Part shown: one piece after another, positions 43,205 to 56,024 of the stretch
Layout: each line of letters starts with the position of its first letter
Numbering within the stretch: position 1 is the stretch's first letter
Assembly (NCBI GenBank): GCA_015179125.1
Contig: WHVA01000242.1
Location: 1-64,000 of the forward strand
Source of the DNA: Gautieria morchelliformis
Lineage: Eukaryota; Basidiomycota; Agaricomycetes; Gomphales; Gomphaceae
Length of the DNA: 64,000 bases
Direction: 5' to 3'
Notes under the pieces: model-generated
What the model was told of the DNA's origin: nothing
Seen by the model: the letters and a program-made list of their open reading frames with translations, nothing else
Databases searched by the model: none
Translations under genes and position numbers: made by a program

Positions 43205-46039
43205 GGAGGAAAGTCTGACTGGATCAGCTTGAGCATGAGTGGGGAAAACCCCCAACCCCAACCCCAAACTGAGGGAGGGTTTTTTCGGTAAATTTTACTT
43301 TATCAAATTAATTTTAATAAGAAATGGATCAGCTTGAGCATGTGTAGGGAAAACGAGACCCCTCTACCAGCTGTAATGAGCCAGCATGATATGGACATGG
43401 CCTCAAATGCTGAGTCCAAAGAAGGCGATCAGAGTTGGTGGCACAAGGTGTGGACAGGTCTGGATGTTCTCTGGAAGTGTCATGTGTTGGGGGGGGGGAG
43501 ATTATTGGATGGCAGTGGATGTGTAACTGTGCAGGTCTGTTATGTTGTGGCTAGCGGCCAGGGAGATGAGAAAATAGGGGGAGTACATAAGCAAAAAAAC
43601 CAAATTGTGTGCAGCATTATATAGGGTACATAGCAGGCATAGCATGGTAGACTCATGCCAATTATGTGGTTCCCCATAGCTCCCCGTGATGATTCAGTAC
43701 TGTGCCATAGCTCCTCAGTGGGCCTTTCCATAGCGCTCATGGGGAGGGGCTCCATAGCACTGTAAAGGTCTATGGAGGTGTATGTGAGGGAATATAGAGT
43801 ACTAGGAACCCTCAGCATATCCTATCATTTCTCTGCTAGTGCCAGTGCATGTCATTGAAGAACGGGCAGGAGATCACATCACAGTATGATTATTTTGAAA
43901 ATGAAATAAAAAGTATTTGGTAGTAAACTTGTAAACTTGTATAAACTCTTATTCCAACATCTCTTCCTCCCCTCCGGCAGTGGCCTCTTGCACAGCGGCA
44001 TCGAAAATGTCATGTGTGAGCTTCCGGAGGGCAGGGAGAGCTGTCTGCAAGTCTCCTGCTCAGGCAAGTGTCCTACAATGAATAACAAAGTGCTGTTAGA
44101 GGTTAGACCTGAGACCCCATGGTGTGTGTACCTTGCTTTATCATACAGGCACTTCTGCAGCCGGGTGAGGATATGCCTGCCTTGCGCATGGTCACCCCAC
44201 ATCTCCAAATTGGTCAGGCAACTTCTCTGCCTGATGCTTCAATGGAACTCGACCCAGTGGCAACCTTGGAACTGCAAGAGTGGCTGTGGAATAAGAGAGG
44301 GGATGAAGACCTGAGGAGATCGGTGGATGAGGGGCGGGGACTGTTGCAGGTTCCGTGGGCCTGGAATTGAAGGCCTGTGTATGGGGACAGGCTTGAATTT
44401 CCGGTGCGGCTGGCTTGCTCAGAGGGGCAAGTTGTAGTTAGGGGCTGTGGACGAAGGATTGGCCAGATTGACCCTAGGGGGCTTGCAGGCTCAGTGCACT
44501 GGGATGGATATCACAGAAGGGGGTCATTAGCCTGAGTGTTCCCTATGGGTTGGAGTGGTCCTGCATTTGGTGCATGGTGCATCTTAGTGGCTTCTCAGGT
44601 GCTGCAATAAGGGAGGACATGAACTGAAGAGCAGCCAGGTTAGCATCTTGTAAGGGGGCTAACAAGACATACCGTTTCATTGGTATTTCCCATCCTCTTT
44701 GAGTAGAACTTCTGCCAAGTCCTTGTTTTCCTGGATCGTCATATCCTCCGTGCCATGCTGGAAGCCATGGAATACAGCTACCTTGACAGTCACTTTGTCC
44801 TTCACATGGCCACAAATAGTGGAATGCCACTCCATGATCCAGTGTGGGTCAGGCCAATTGGCATGGGAGGCAGATGAGTACACATACCAGTTTCTTGTGG
44901 ATGTCAGTCAGTTGAATATCCTGGCCGTTCTGTTCACACCCATTTTCCCAGCACTTGACAGCCCATAGCGCACTGTCCTCCTCCAAGGGGAATGCATACT
45001 TGGAACTCTGTTTGTGCCACTTTTAGGAATACTTGCTCCACTCCCTCAAAATCTCAGGGCTTTGGCTTGCCTTTCCTGATGAGGCTCTTTTGCCCTGGGT
45101 CCTCCCACTTCATCACTGTGTGACTGTGGCCAGGTCACACACCATCAGCAAAAATCAGGTCCTCTGAAAAATCTGGGATATCAGGCTCCACCAGTGCCAT
45201 GGGTGGACATCATGATCAGAAGATATGCATGAGGGATCACACAATTCACTCACGCTGTTGTGTCCTTCATGTCTACTTTCTTTCTCCTGACAGTGTTCCT
45301 GGCTCTTGCCAGTGCATGGCCTTTTGTTCCCAGCTGTGCCAGCAGGTTCATGGGGATGAAAACCCGGGAGAGTGTTTGAACCAGGGGTCCCAGCATGTGT
45401 GATATCACCCTGCAAGCATTTGGGTGATCTGTTCAGCTAGTAGCAATGGATTCTGAGCAGGTGATAGTTCATGAACCACAAATGTAACATACCAGATGAG
45501 GAATATACTCATTGTTGACATCATCCTGTTCAGCTCTCTCATTGTGAGATGCACATTCAGGGCCAGGAGATGACAGAGTCATCAGTTGTGTGGCTTGCAG
45601 AATCTGGGTGGTACATGCTTGACTCACAATCGGAGAGCTGTGGACAAAACCTTGTGGCTTCTGAGAGGCTTTTGACACTCACATGGAATATGTGGCCTTC
45701 AGCGTAAACTGCTGGTGAAGGAACTACAGAGGCACTCTCAGTCACAGTGAATGAGGATGAACCTCATCTTCAATAGTGTCTTGTGGATTGTTTGTGTACT
45801 CTAAGGAGAGAAATAGGGTGGCCTTAGTCTGTACATGGTCCGGTGGTGAAGGGATACCCACCAATGCTATACGTGCCATCATAAGAGTCTGTGGAATCTG
45901 CATGAGGATTGTCAAGATACTCTTGGATTTCCTCGGTAGAGAGGCCTTCAGCTACCATGGTTTCTATGGTTTCACGCTTCTTCTGTGATTTCACATGTGT
46001 GCTTCCTTGGCCTCAGCTTCCTTGGCCCAATGTTTGTTA
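43205..46039. other. Unassigned region
   Basis: A 25-base motif (TCAGCTTGAGCATGNGTNGG) occurs twice about 100 bases apart near 43226 and 43328. Minus-strand stretches such as 45410-45260 (LGTKGHALARARNTVRRKKV in one frame) look coding but broken. No family is recognised. Confidence 0.4.
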
Positions 46040-46052
46040 TTAATGTCTAGAC

Positions 46053-46200
46053 CAAGATCCGAAGCGCAGCTTCGGATCCCCTGACCAAGGTTGAGCACCG
46101 GCGCATGATAATGCGCCGGCGGCACTTGATTTCCCTGCGACCCTTCTACATACTATCAAAGCGCCACTACCAGTTAAATAGTTAGTATTGTATGTAGAAA
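46053..46200. repeat. Cluster of three hairpins
   Basis: A perfect 10-bp stem with GCA loop (GATCCGAAGC/GCTTCGGATC, 46056-46078), a perfect 9-bp stem with GATA loop (CCGGCGCAT/ATGCGCCGG, 46098-46119) and an 8-bp stem (CTACATAC/GTATGTAG, 46146-46197) follow each other. They may be a transposon terminus or structured RNA. Confidence 0.6.
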
Positions 46201-46900
46201 ACTTCAGGCAGTAAAACTCCAATTCTTCAGTGATTGTTCGGGCCCACTGAGGCCACTGATTTTTTTGACTCGAGGGTGTTATGAGTCGGTGTATCTGTTG
46301 TTGTCACTGCGTGCAGTGTTAGTGCAAACAACCGTAGTTGTTCTCCCATCTCTATCCTATCCACATCTCTCTACGACCTTACGACTCCCCCACACGTACG
46401 CAATCCCGCCCTGCAGACCTTTTAACAATGTTCACATGCCAGCTGAAGCTTCATGATGTGGAGTTCTGGAGAGCCACATCAGTGCAGTTTAATGTGTGAA
46501 AGCATGGTATACTTGCTCCACTCTCATCCCTTTTCAGTCAGCCCAGGAGCCACTCCCTGTGCTTGAGCTGACTCTGCCTGCCTGGGTGCCCCAGTGATGG
46601 CATGAACGTGGGAGCTTGTCTTGGTCACTTTGTTCCCAAGTGAAGGTGGGGGCTTATCCACTTCCAGCTTTCACAGGGCTGCATCGCAAGTAGGGAGCTG
46701 GCATAAGTCTATTTCCTTCAGTGCCCACTGTTTGGGCTTCATCGTGGTGTGAGATCAAGGAGGAAGGTGTTGAGTCTGGTGGAGAGTGGTGGTTTGAGAC
46801 AAGTGGGAACCAGTCACATGACTGGCAGTGATGGGGATCATAGACTGAATGGATTTTTTTTTTTGTATACTGTCAATACCATCCAGAGCATGCAAGGGCT
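46201..46900. other. Unassigned, likely Plavaka element 5' region
   Basis: No gene is recognised; terminal inverted repeats of the downstream transposon were not found here. Confidence 0.35.
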
Positions 46901-46913
46901 GGCTCCTTGACAC

Positions 46914-49143
46914 GTGTTCACCTGTGAGGCCTGCAGCAGGACCTATTCTATGTGCAAATGCCTTAATATTCGTGTCTCCAAAATTGCTACATGTCATGCA
47001 GTGTTGCAAGCCCGGTTTGTTCACCAGGCCTGTCAGGATGCCTCAGCCCCTCATGACAATTTAGAGGAGGACCCACCTATGTGCTGGCATATGGCTGAGG
47101 ATCCCCCAGATGAAGAGGTCGCAGCTTACCGTGGTTACTGTCATGCACTCCAGGAAGAGAGTGTATCCGACAATGAGCCTCACACTCGAGGTCTTGAGGT
47201 GTGCATCGAGGACGTGCCTGAAGATGATTTATTCCATAAGGAATTCCCTGGCCCTGCAGGCCAGACATTATGAAATGCCCTGTTTGAGAGGTTGTGTGAC
47301 CAACAATGCCAGGGGCTATTAGGTAGCTATGGGCCATTTGCAGATCAGGCTGATTGGGAACTGGCGACCTGGTTGATTGACAGTGGTGCTAGCCAAACAG
47401 AAATTGACAAATTTCTCAAGCTCAATGTTGTGAGTTTCACCAAATCAAGTTATGGCTGGGTTACTGATCGTGTTCTCTGGTGATTGTGGGAATCAGACAT
47501 GTGAACACACACGTCCCTCCTATGCAGGAAAATGTGACCTGCTACACAAAATAGATGCCTTACCATCAGGACTGGAGTGGACTTGTCACACATTTGTTGT
47601 TCATGGTGACCAGCTTGATTACAATGGTGAGAAACACACTGAGGGGATGGACATCTGGTGTCATGATCCAGTGGCTTGTGTCAGCGAATTACTTGCCAAC
47701 CCTTTTTTCCGTGAACACATGCAGTTTGCCCCAGATAAGCTCTTCATAAATGACAGCAAGGAGGAGCAAATAATCAACAAGATGTGGACAGCACAGTGGT
47801 GGTGGGATCTGCAGGCATGTGGGATCCATAGTGGTATACTCAATCTGCAATGCTGACTAAGTTTGCAGAAAAAACTGCCTCCAGGGGTCACAATTGCTGC
47901 AGTTATCCTGGCATCTGACAAAACTCAGTTATCATGATTTAGTGGTGATAAGGAAGCTTGGCCTGTCTACATCTCCGTTGGGAACATATCTAAGTCAGTT
48001 CATCACCAAACATTGAAATGTGCCATGATATTGCTGGGCTACATCCCCATCACCAAACTTGAATCCCTCTTGGCAGGAACCTCTTGGCAGGGACACGCAA
48101 AGACCAGGCATACAGGGTGTTCCACTATTGCATGTCTTACATTCTCAAACCACTGATTGAAGCTGGAAAAGAAGGAGTCTTGATGACATGCGTGGACAAC
48201 CTGATATAACACATATTTCCCATTTTGGCCTCATACCTGGCTGATTACCCTGAACAGTGTCTTGTTGCCAGCCACCAGGAGAATTCCTGTCCAATATCTG
48301 AGATTGCTCCCACTGACTGTGGGGAACTGGTCCTGGCCCCCAGTCACAACCCTGCCTGCACTCTCAAAGCCCTGAAGACTTGTAAGTCTGCTCTGCCATT
48401 GCCTGACATCCACAGACTCCGCTTGCAAGGTATGGAGAAGCCGTTCTGGGAGGATCTTCCATATACAAATATCTTTCAGTGCTTCACCCCAGACATTCTC
48501 CATCAGCTTCACAAGGGCATCTTTAAGGATCATCTGGTCAACTGGTGTATCCAGCTTGCTGATACTGAAGAGGTGGACTGCCAATTTCAATCCATGCCTG
48601 ATCATCTATGTCTACAACACTTCAAAAAAGGCATTTTGACCATTTCGCAATGGACTGGACATGAACACAAAGAGATGGAGCATGTCTTTGCCAGCCTGAT
48701 CTACAGTGCTGTGCCCCCACATGTCACTGCAGTGGCCAGAGCTGTCATTGACTTTGTTTATTATGCATCTTTTCCATCCCATTCTACTGAAACATTGTGA
48801 CGATTGCAGGATGCACTCAATGCTTTCAGGCATGCTAGTCATCCTGCAGCACTTTGACACTGCCCTTGTGCATGATGACCTGGAAGCAGAAGATGTAGGT
48901 CTAAAAGGTGAGTTAAGATTCGATCCACAGTATGCTACAAGACTCACGCACACCCGAGGCTATTGCGTTGGGCATGTCAGAGTCATTTTCAGGCTCCCAG
49001 ATTGGTTCCATTGTGATCATACATTGGCTTATATTGAATGGTTCAGACCAATTGGAGACCCTAATGAACCGCTGCACATGTCACCGGTATCATATGCAAT
49101 ACAAGAAGGATGTCGCCATGCGGCCATAGTGCCCATTCAGTGA
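46914..49143 (+). pseudogene. Plavaka-type (CACTA-like) transposase, decayed
   Basis: Collinear blocks match the fungal Plavaka transposase family: CHTFVVHGDQLDYNGEKHTE with DIWCHDPVACVSELLANPFF (47585-47710), PDKLFINDSKEEQIINKMWT and WWWDLQ (47730-47815), then LASYLADYPEQCLVASHQEN (48227), PFWEDLPYTNIFQCFTPDIL with HQLHKGIFKDHLVNW (48440-48545), LQHFKKGILTISQWTG (48610), AVIDFVYYASFPSHSTETL (48740) and a C-terminal VRVIFRLPDWFHCDHTLAYI EWF (48978). Several frame changes, and at least three stops near 47860-48220, show it is dead. It lies between the two inverted duplication arms. Confidence 0.85.
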
Positions 49144-50156
49144 ATCCTGTGAAGTTGCCATTTGACACTGAAATTTGGTCATCAGTGCAATGCAACTTGG
49201 ACAGTGGAAAAAGTACTAGATAAATGTTCGGACTTTTGCCTGAACTCTCGTCTTAGTATATACATGTTCCAAATGTGTGATGGCAATTTTGTATTAGAGG
49301 ACAATACCTGACTAGTTGTAACAAAAGAAAGCATGACAGGGCTGAAGAGGATGGCACTGCTGACCTGTCCAAACCACAGCGACCACACTGTGAGCAAAGT
49401 TTCAGCACTGGAGGCCTCCAGGACTGTTTGTCTGAACCCTGAACTTGAGATACAGTAACGTCAATGTGATCCCAGAATCGGACATATGTTTGCATGGTGA
49501 ATCAGGGGCACCCAGTTCACTCAGCTGTGGCATGTTCTTGAGTATGATGCCGCTAGAAGAACTGGTTGTCACTCATGACTCATGAAGTAGCATATCTCAC
49601 CATATCTCACCATATGCGTAACTTATATCATGGCCTTTGTTAGTGACCAAGCCACGTAGACTATGTTGATCCATGGCATTAGTACGTCGGCTTACACAGC
49701 TTCCACAGGCATCTGCAATCTTTGTGGGCCTACGCAGGCTACCATAGGCAGGCCTGAGTTATATGGCCAGCAGTAGCACCCATTGGCCAATTTATTTTTG
49801 GGCTTGGCTAGGTATTTGGTGTTTTCCTGATGTTCGCCAGTGCGCCACTTGAGTGTAGAGCATCTGCCTAGGTTGCCCTTATTGGAACCCCTTCTGCAGC
49901 TATTTCTGACTTTGGCTTCGATCCCAACCAAGCCCCGGTCCCAAGCTCGGAGCTGAATTCCTGGGCCTTTGGCTTCAGTGACAATCCTGGAGTGGCATCA
50001 GGGTCAATTGCAGGGAGATGCATATTAGGTGATTGCTATGGAGGTCCAGATTGACATCAGTAGTGAAGTGGGCATCCCTGACTTCAATCAGGAGTGTGAT
50101 GTATATAGGTAGCATGCTGGGGATCCTCAGCTTTTCATCTAATGAATCATAGGTTG
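49144..50156. other. Unassigned region
   Basis: Nothing recognised; the last part joins the right duplication arm. Confidence 0.4.
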
Positions 50157-53100
50157 TACCTAGTGGAAATGATGTCTTATTATGTCAATTCCTTGGACAA
50201 AACTCCAGAGTAGGTAGGATATATAATATTCCAATACTGCGCTGTCTTGTAAGTTGGCTCTAATTATCCCTAAGGTTCCCTTCAGCTTTGCCGCAGGGCA
50301 CGGCCCTTCATAACTAGAACCATAACAGAGCAGTTTTTGTAAGAGCTATAACGAGTTGCTGTAGCAGCTACTTGACGAATCTGGGAATCTATCCATTTCG
50401 ACAGGCGTCTACTTAGGCGTGTCACGCCTGGCAATCGCCTGCGTGCATGCGCAAGCTTGGAGAGATCCTAGGCTATTCAAGACTCATCAAACTCAGCCTC
50501 AACTGAGACATGTTGGGTCGACGTGCAGCAACCACCCAGCAGCTCTGCAACAACTCCCATAACGCCTCTGCTGCCACTAGGCCCTGCACTCGGGGTAGAG
50601 AAAAAAAGTCACCGCAGAAGCGTGACGGCAGTATCCCCTTCATGACCTCTGAGATCACGATCCGTTCGATCAGTGTGTGGTAGGGTACGCGTCCACTGAG
50701 GAGCTATAGCAGCACGACAAGATAAACGAGATCACATCAAGATGTCATTGCGCCGATGGTAGGAGTGGGTTTGCGAATGGACCTACCTCGAGTACAGTAC
50801 TAGCGAATGCATATACGTCGCTAGCAGGCGTGCTTACGGCACCGGGCTGGAACAATTCTGGCGCACACCACCTGATCGAGAACCCCTCTGGGAGATCCAC
50901 GTCCACGTGCGTGTTTACAAAATGTGCCAGGCCAAAGTCGATCAAGCGCGCGTGTCCATGCTCGTCGATCATGAGGTTCGCCTGTGTAGAATAGGAATTA
51001 GCGTATATGGGCGTTAATTTACAAGGACGATAGGTGCTAGACGAGGGAGGAGGAGACGTACGCTTTTGAGGTCGCCGTGGACAAGGCCTTTTCCGTGCAT
51101 GTATGCGAGGCCATCTGCCATGCCTTTGATCTTGGGCGGAATGAGTATTATGCGGGAGGTAGATTGGAAGACATACTATAGCGAGAAGGTCTGCATGAGG
51201 GTGCCGCTGGAGGTACTGGCTAGCCGTGCCGCGATCATACCACGGAGAAACAATTGCAGGTGAATCCCCGTGCCAGTTAGAGCAGACACCAATTAGCGGA
51301 GAAATGTTTGCGTGATCAAGAACTCTCCAAATCGCGACCTCCTGTTGGAAGCTCTGCATATAAGAGGATTCCCAAAGTAAACAGTCGATCAGCAATACGA
51401 CCTGATCGTACATGCCTCGGTCACTTTGTCCTGAGTCCTGCCGTTGCGACGCAAGACCTTCAGTGCGACCTGACAGACCCCGCCAGATTTGTAATTAGAC
51501 ATACGCTCCAAGGATCTAGGCAACCTACCAGCGTGCGCACACCGTCCCGCATCAAGTGTGTCCGCCAGATATCTGAATGACCACCTTGCACCAAAGGGTC
51601 CCTACTGTGTGGGCTGATATCCGACACTGGAAGCTCCAAGTTTGCGAATAGCGCATTCCTAGCGGCGATCGTGAGCGAGTCGGGTTCTCCGCCGAACGCA
51701 TGGAAACCGGCTGAAGTAAATGAAGGAGTCATAGATTCGAGCTTGTTTGACATTTTGTAAGTTGAGTTGTTCATGTGCTCTTACCGCGGCGTCTCCTAGG
51801 GGGGCCTATGGGTGCTGGTGGGGTGTGATGTTATGTGGGCCATGGACTCATACGGCGAGGACGACAGCGTTTGTGTGGGGGGTAGGTGCATGGACATCCT
51901 CATACCGAACATAAACCATGACAGGAGATATGTCAGGATAAAGAGGCACCTTAATGTGTCCAAGAATAAAGAGACACGCGAGACGACGAGCACTGTCGCC
52001 CGACAGTGGCCACGGATCTGGTCAATCAGTTGAGAATGCCCGTGCTTCGCCCGCACGCTTCGCACGCCCTGCGCGATCCACTCGGTTTGTTCCCGCACGG
52101 GTGACTAGGTGCACAAGTTTGACCAGTTATAACAGACGAACATACGAGGGTGGGAACGCGACCGGCCAAGACTAGCTGCTGAAAGAAGGAGACGGGCTAC
52201 GGGTGCTGTCATGCGCAGGTACCTGGGGGGTGGCATGTCAAGTGCGTCTATGCCTGTGCAAGCAGCACATCTCGCACCTTGCCGATAGTGACGGTGCACG
52301 AATTCAATCAGCTCTGGCGAGCATGGGAGGGTTGGCGCTCTACCGGCCAAGACTGGCCGTTGACGAAAGGCCACGGTGTGTGTGTAAGTCATCAGGCGTG
52401 TGTGTCCAGGTCAGAGCCGAGATGCAGGTCACAGGGTAGGTCCCAATCGTCCCATTGCCCTTCCCATCAAGAGCTAACACGAGGCAGCTACAGATGCACG
52501 ACGCCTGAGTATTCGGCAGACGGACGGAGGTGGGGCGGGATGGCTTTGGGGTTGAGCGGGGAAGCCTTGAATACAAGTATCCGCACGAGCACGGATCGAA
52601 AGGTAGGTACGGTTCCAGTACCGCACGCGTGGCTTTGTATTGCCCACTAGATTTGTCGAGATGTAGGATAAGTTGGCGCAGGAACAGCAGGATAATCAAA
52701 AATACCGATGACTCCGACATAATCAATTCATGGTGTGGAAGGTTACCCGGTTCAAGTTCAAGTTCCCATCTTGAGCACGGAAATTCTGGCGTACCCCTTA
52801 CCCAAATACACTCACGACTCGAGAATCAAGACAGCGACGACAATGGTCGGCACTTGTGAGGGAGTGATGCGAGTGAGTGATCGTGCGTTTCTGACGGACT
52901 CCCAGTCTTACAGTGCTGCATATAACATTTCTTAGAAGAGTCCGTCGAGTTCTCTAAGCTGTGCCGGCGCGGAGATAGGCTGGGTTCAAGGAACTTGCGA
53001 ACCAGGGAACTTGGTGGAGCACTAGGAAATAATGGACATTTATTCTCGCCGTCCAGATTGATCGCGGTACATACCTGTATTCATGATACTCATACCAAGG

Positions 53101-53503
53101 TCATCGATGAGTGCTAGTCAGCCGTCCGTCCTGTAGTCAACCGATCTGATATTGCCGATACAGCGCCGCCGAAAGTGCGAAAGTGACAGTAAGCCATCGG
53201 GAGTCGCTGTCGAGGATAGTGTAGCCGTTGTGTAGCTGGACGATTGAGGTTGAAAGACAGTGAACGGGGACAGACGGGAGCGGTGGAGAATGTTCTGGCA
53301 CTAGATGGACGTTCACTGGAGGGAGATTGTTTGGTTCCGTTGACCACTCAGGACTGGCAATTGCGGTTGCCCTTGGGAAGCGATCCTGAATATTGAATAA
53401 TAAATGTTCACTGCCAGGACACAGTCACAGCGACTGCATCTGACCACGAAACGTCGTAAGTGGCTCCTTTGTCGCCTTGATCGACTGTAGAAAGAGTTTT
53501 CTC
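50157..53503 (-). repeat. Right arm of inverted segmental duplication (with TKL kinase copy 3)
   Basis: This is the inverted counterpart of 39453-42662, covering the kinase gene and its 5' flank to CTACAGTCGATCAAGGCGAC. At its kinase-3' end the similarity with copy 1 (18660-18695) runs a little further than with copy 2. Confidence 0.8.
50473..51774 (-). CDS. TKL-type protein kinase, copy 3
   Basis: Exons on the minus strand: 51774-51529, 51469-51416, 51353-51177, 51130-51062, 50981-50787 and 50703-50473, in frame, about 323 residues. GGHSDIWR, VALKVL, QEV, HGDLKSANLMID, DFGLAHF, SIRWCAPEL and CWVVAARRPNM are all intact, so by motifs this is the best preserved of the three. The second intron begins GC (GCATGT) where copies 1 and 2 have GTATGT or GTACGT. 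GC-AG introns are spliced in fungi, but this one may be weakened. There is an extra Phe before SIRWCAPEL. Confidence 0.85.
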
Positions 53504-53998
53504 CTCCTATACCGGGACTCACTTGAGTTAAGCGCTGGCGCCGCGCGAGCACACCCTGCAGGACAGTTAAGCGCTTCGCCGCGCGAGCGCCCTGTCTCTT
53601 GATCGCGCACTGGCGCCGTCATCAACTCAAACTCAAAGTATAGATGTAGCCGTATCTATGGGTTCACCCCGCTGTTGGCGCTACAAATAGCCAACCCGTG
53701 AGAATGTGACTTTCCTGGAAATCGGCGGTAACACGCAGTACGCTTCAGTAATACATGGTTCACCGGGCCTCGTGCCGTCCGGCATCAACGGCCGCTGACT
53801 TTCGGCAGTCAACCTTGCAACTATCATTTGAAGCACTAGCGCGCAAGCCTTGAAGCTCCGACTTCATCTCCAGAGGAGAGGCTTGTACCAAGATGCCGGG
53901 GGGCCGTCTCCTCACGGTGCTGTGTCGGCCACAACACCTCTCGCGTCAAGTTTTCTTTAGATTATCGAAACAGCGATTACACTATTCTTTCTTTCTAT
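53504..53998. other. Unassigned junction sequence
   Basis: No gene is seen. A short GCGC-rich repeat (AAGCGCT...GCCGCGCGAGC) occurs twice near 53540 and 53570. The segment leads into the Helitron-like array. Confidence 0.4.
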
Positions 53999-54069
53999 TC
54001 TATAGGTGAAAGCGGCTCGGTGGGTTGTGGGCGTCGAGCTTATGTCAGGTTTTAGGTCAGCCTTAGTCA

Positions 54070-54280
54070 GCTGGCCAATCGGATGCGAGCGGCGCAGCCG
54101 CGAACCAAGAACGCTGCGCAGCATGGTCATGTGACCGTTTGCGTTCCAAATTAGGTCAGCAGCGAGCGGCGCAGCCGCGAGCATAGAACGTTGCGCAGCG
54201 GTCACGTGACCCGTTCGCGACCAGAGCGCGCATAAGCGAGCGTGGTCCGTGCACGACACGCGCGCGCGGTATAAAGGCCG
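54070..54280 (+). promoter_or_regulatory. Promoter-like head of unit I
   Basis: CCAAT (54075-54079), a GCGGC-GCA-GCCGC palindrome repeated twice, a palindromic E-box GTCACGTGAC (54201-54210) and TATAAAG (54270-54276) lie in the order expected of a Pol II core promoter. The E-box and TATA box recur in units III, IV and V. Confidence 0.65.
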
Positions 54281-54317
54281 AATGGTAAGGAGGGAACGCC
54301 AGGAACCTGCCCAACCG

Positions 54318-54440
54318 CCGATTCCTCTGTCTGCTGTCTGCTATGTGCTCTGTCTGCTCTGTCCTCTGTGCTGTCTGCTATGTGCTCTGTCCGCTGTCTG
54401 CTCTGTGCTCTGCTGTCTGCTCTGGGTGCTGTCTCCTCCT
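54318..54440 (+). repeat. CTGTCTGCT microsatellite
   Basis: A degenerate CTGTCTGCT/CTCTGTGCT repeat begins just downstream of the TATA box; the same tract is at 59866-59990 in unit IV. Confidence 0.75.
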
Positions 54441-54599
54441 TTAGCTGGCTGCCTGTCTATTGCTTTGCTGGCTTTCTATTGGTAGGTAATATGTTTTGTT
54501 TAATCCATTGCCATGTATTTTATTTTATTTGTGTTTGTAATTTTATTAGTTCTTTTTTTTTTCATCATAGTATTGTCACATGTGTATTATATTTTGGTG

Positions 54600-55230
54600 A
54601 TTTCTTTCGAAAATAGATTTAAATACCTTCCAAAGACTGCTGAAAAAAATGTATTTTAATATCAATATTTTTCCGGTTTTTTTCGAAAATAGACATCAAT
54701 AAGTTCCCTCTAAAATTAATGAGATTCTGCTTTTAAATGTGGTTTGTTTTATTGTTTTATTTACTGTAAAGCCACTTACCAGCCACTCCTCTCTGGCTAT
54801 ACTGGTGGCCGGCTTACTATGGCTTTGGCTGGGCTCTGGGTTTCTCTGTCAGTCTCAGGGCTTCTCTGGCTTTGGCTGGGCATTAATAACAGCCTCTGCT
54901 TCAATGTACTGTACTTTTTTGACATTTTTTCGCAGATAGATGTCAATAAATTATCCTGACTTTGTGAAAATTGTCAGCTTAAATGTACAGTGCATTTTTT
55001 TGACATTTTTCAAAAATAGATAATCTTGACTCTGCTAAAATTAATAACAACTTCAGCTTAAATGTACTGAACATTTATTTTGACATTTTTTGAAAAATAG
55101 ATAATCCTGACTTTGCTAAAATTAATGACAGCAGCTGCTTAAATATGGCTTCCTTTACTATTTTATTTATATCTGTATATGTCACAAAATAGATATTGAT
55201 ACATGTCCCTGAGTTTGCGAAAAGTTAATG
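54600..55230 (+). repeat. A/T-rich 80-90 bp tandem repeats, unit I
   Basis: Variant copies share TTTTGACATTTTTTCG, a GCAAATAGATATCAATAA-like core and TGACTTTGCTAAAATTAAT. Similar arrays are at 57905-58465 and 60160-60760. Confidence 0.7.
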
Positions 55231-55258
55231 ATAAGTAACAACCCCTGCTCGCTTCACT

Positions 55259-55915
55259 TTGAAGCCCTTGGGGATATGCTACACATGCCATTGGGACATG
55301 CTATGCATGCTATACTTGAGGGGCATGCTACACACACTAACATGCATGCTATGCATGGGGACACACGCTATGCTTGGGGACACCCATGTTATGCGTGGAG
55401 ACACACATGTTATGCATGGGGACAAGCATGCTATGCATGGGGATGTGCACACTATATGTGGGGACACACTATGCTTGGGGGACATGGTACAAACAAGGGA
55501 CACACTACAGGGGAATACACTACAAACACGGGACATTCTACACATGCTATACTTGGGGGACATGCTACAAACAAAGGACATGCTATGCACACTATACTTG
55601 GGGGACATGTTATGCATTGGGGACACACTTTGCACACTATACTTGAGGGGGATGCTACACACACTACATGGAGGGACATGCTATGTTTGGGGACATGCTA
55701 CAAACCAGGGACATGCTATGCATGTGGGACACGCCATGCACACTGTACTTGGGGATATGCAACATGTGGAGACACACTATGCATGGAGGACATGCTACAC
55801 ACACTATACTTGGGGACATGTTATATGTGGGCCAGGGACACAATAAGCATGCTATATTCGAGGCTATGCATGGAGGACATGCTATGCACGCTATACTTGG
55901 GCACATGCAGATATG
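55259..55915 (+). repeat. 17-bp minisatellite, unit I
   Basis: Degenerate copies of GGGGACATGCTATGCAT run through the stretch. Most CpG positions of the related array in unit III are TpG or CpA here. Confidence 0.8.
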
Positions 55916-56024
55916 TGTAGAGACATTACCTATCTTGATGTGTTACTTATAGCTACTTTCAATTGCAATGAGATGTGTTTTACTTATCCCAAGTTTGATT
56001 TACCCAATGCGTTTGACCTACACC

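Noticed and set aside
55228-55920. 230-codon Gly/His/Met-rich ORF across the unit I minisatellite
   Set aside because: It comes from a 17-bp repeat that is open in several frames on both strands; composition, not coding.
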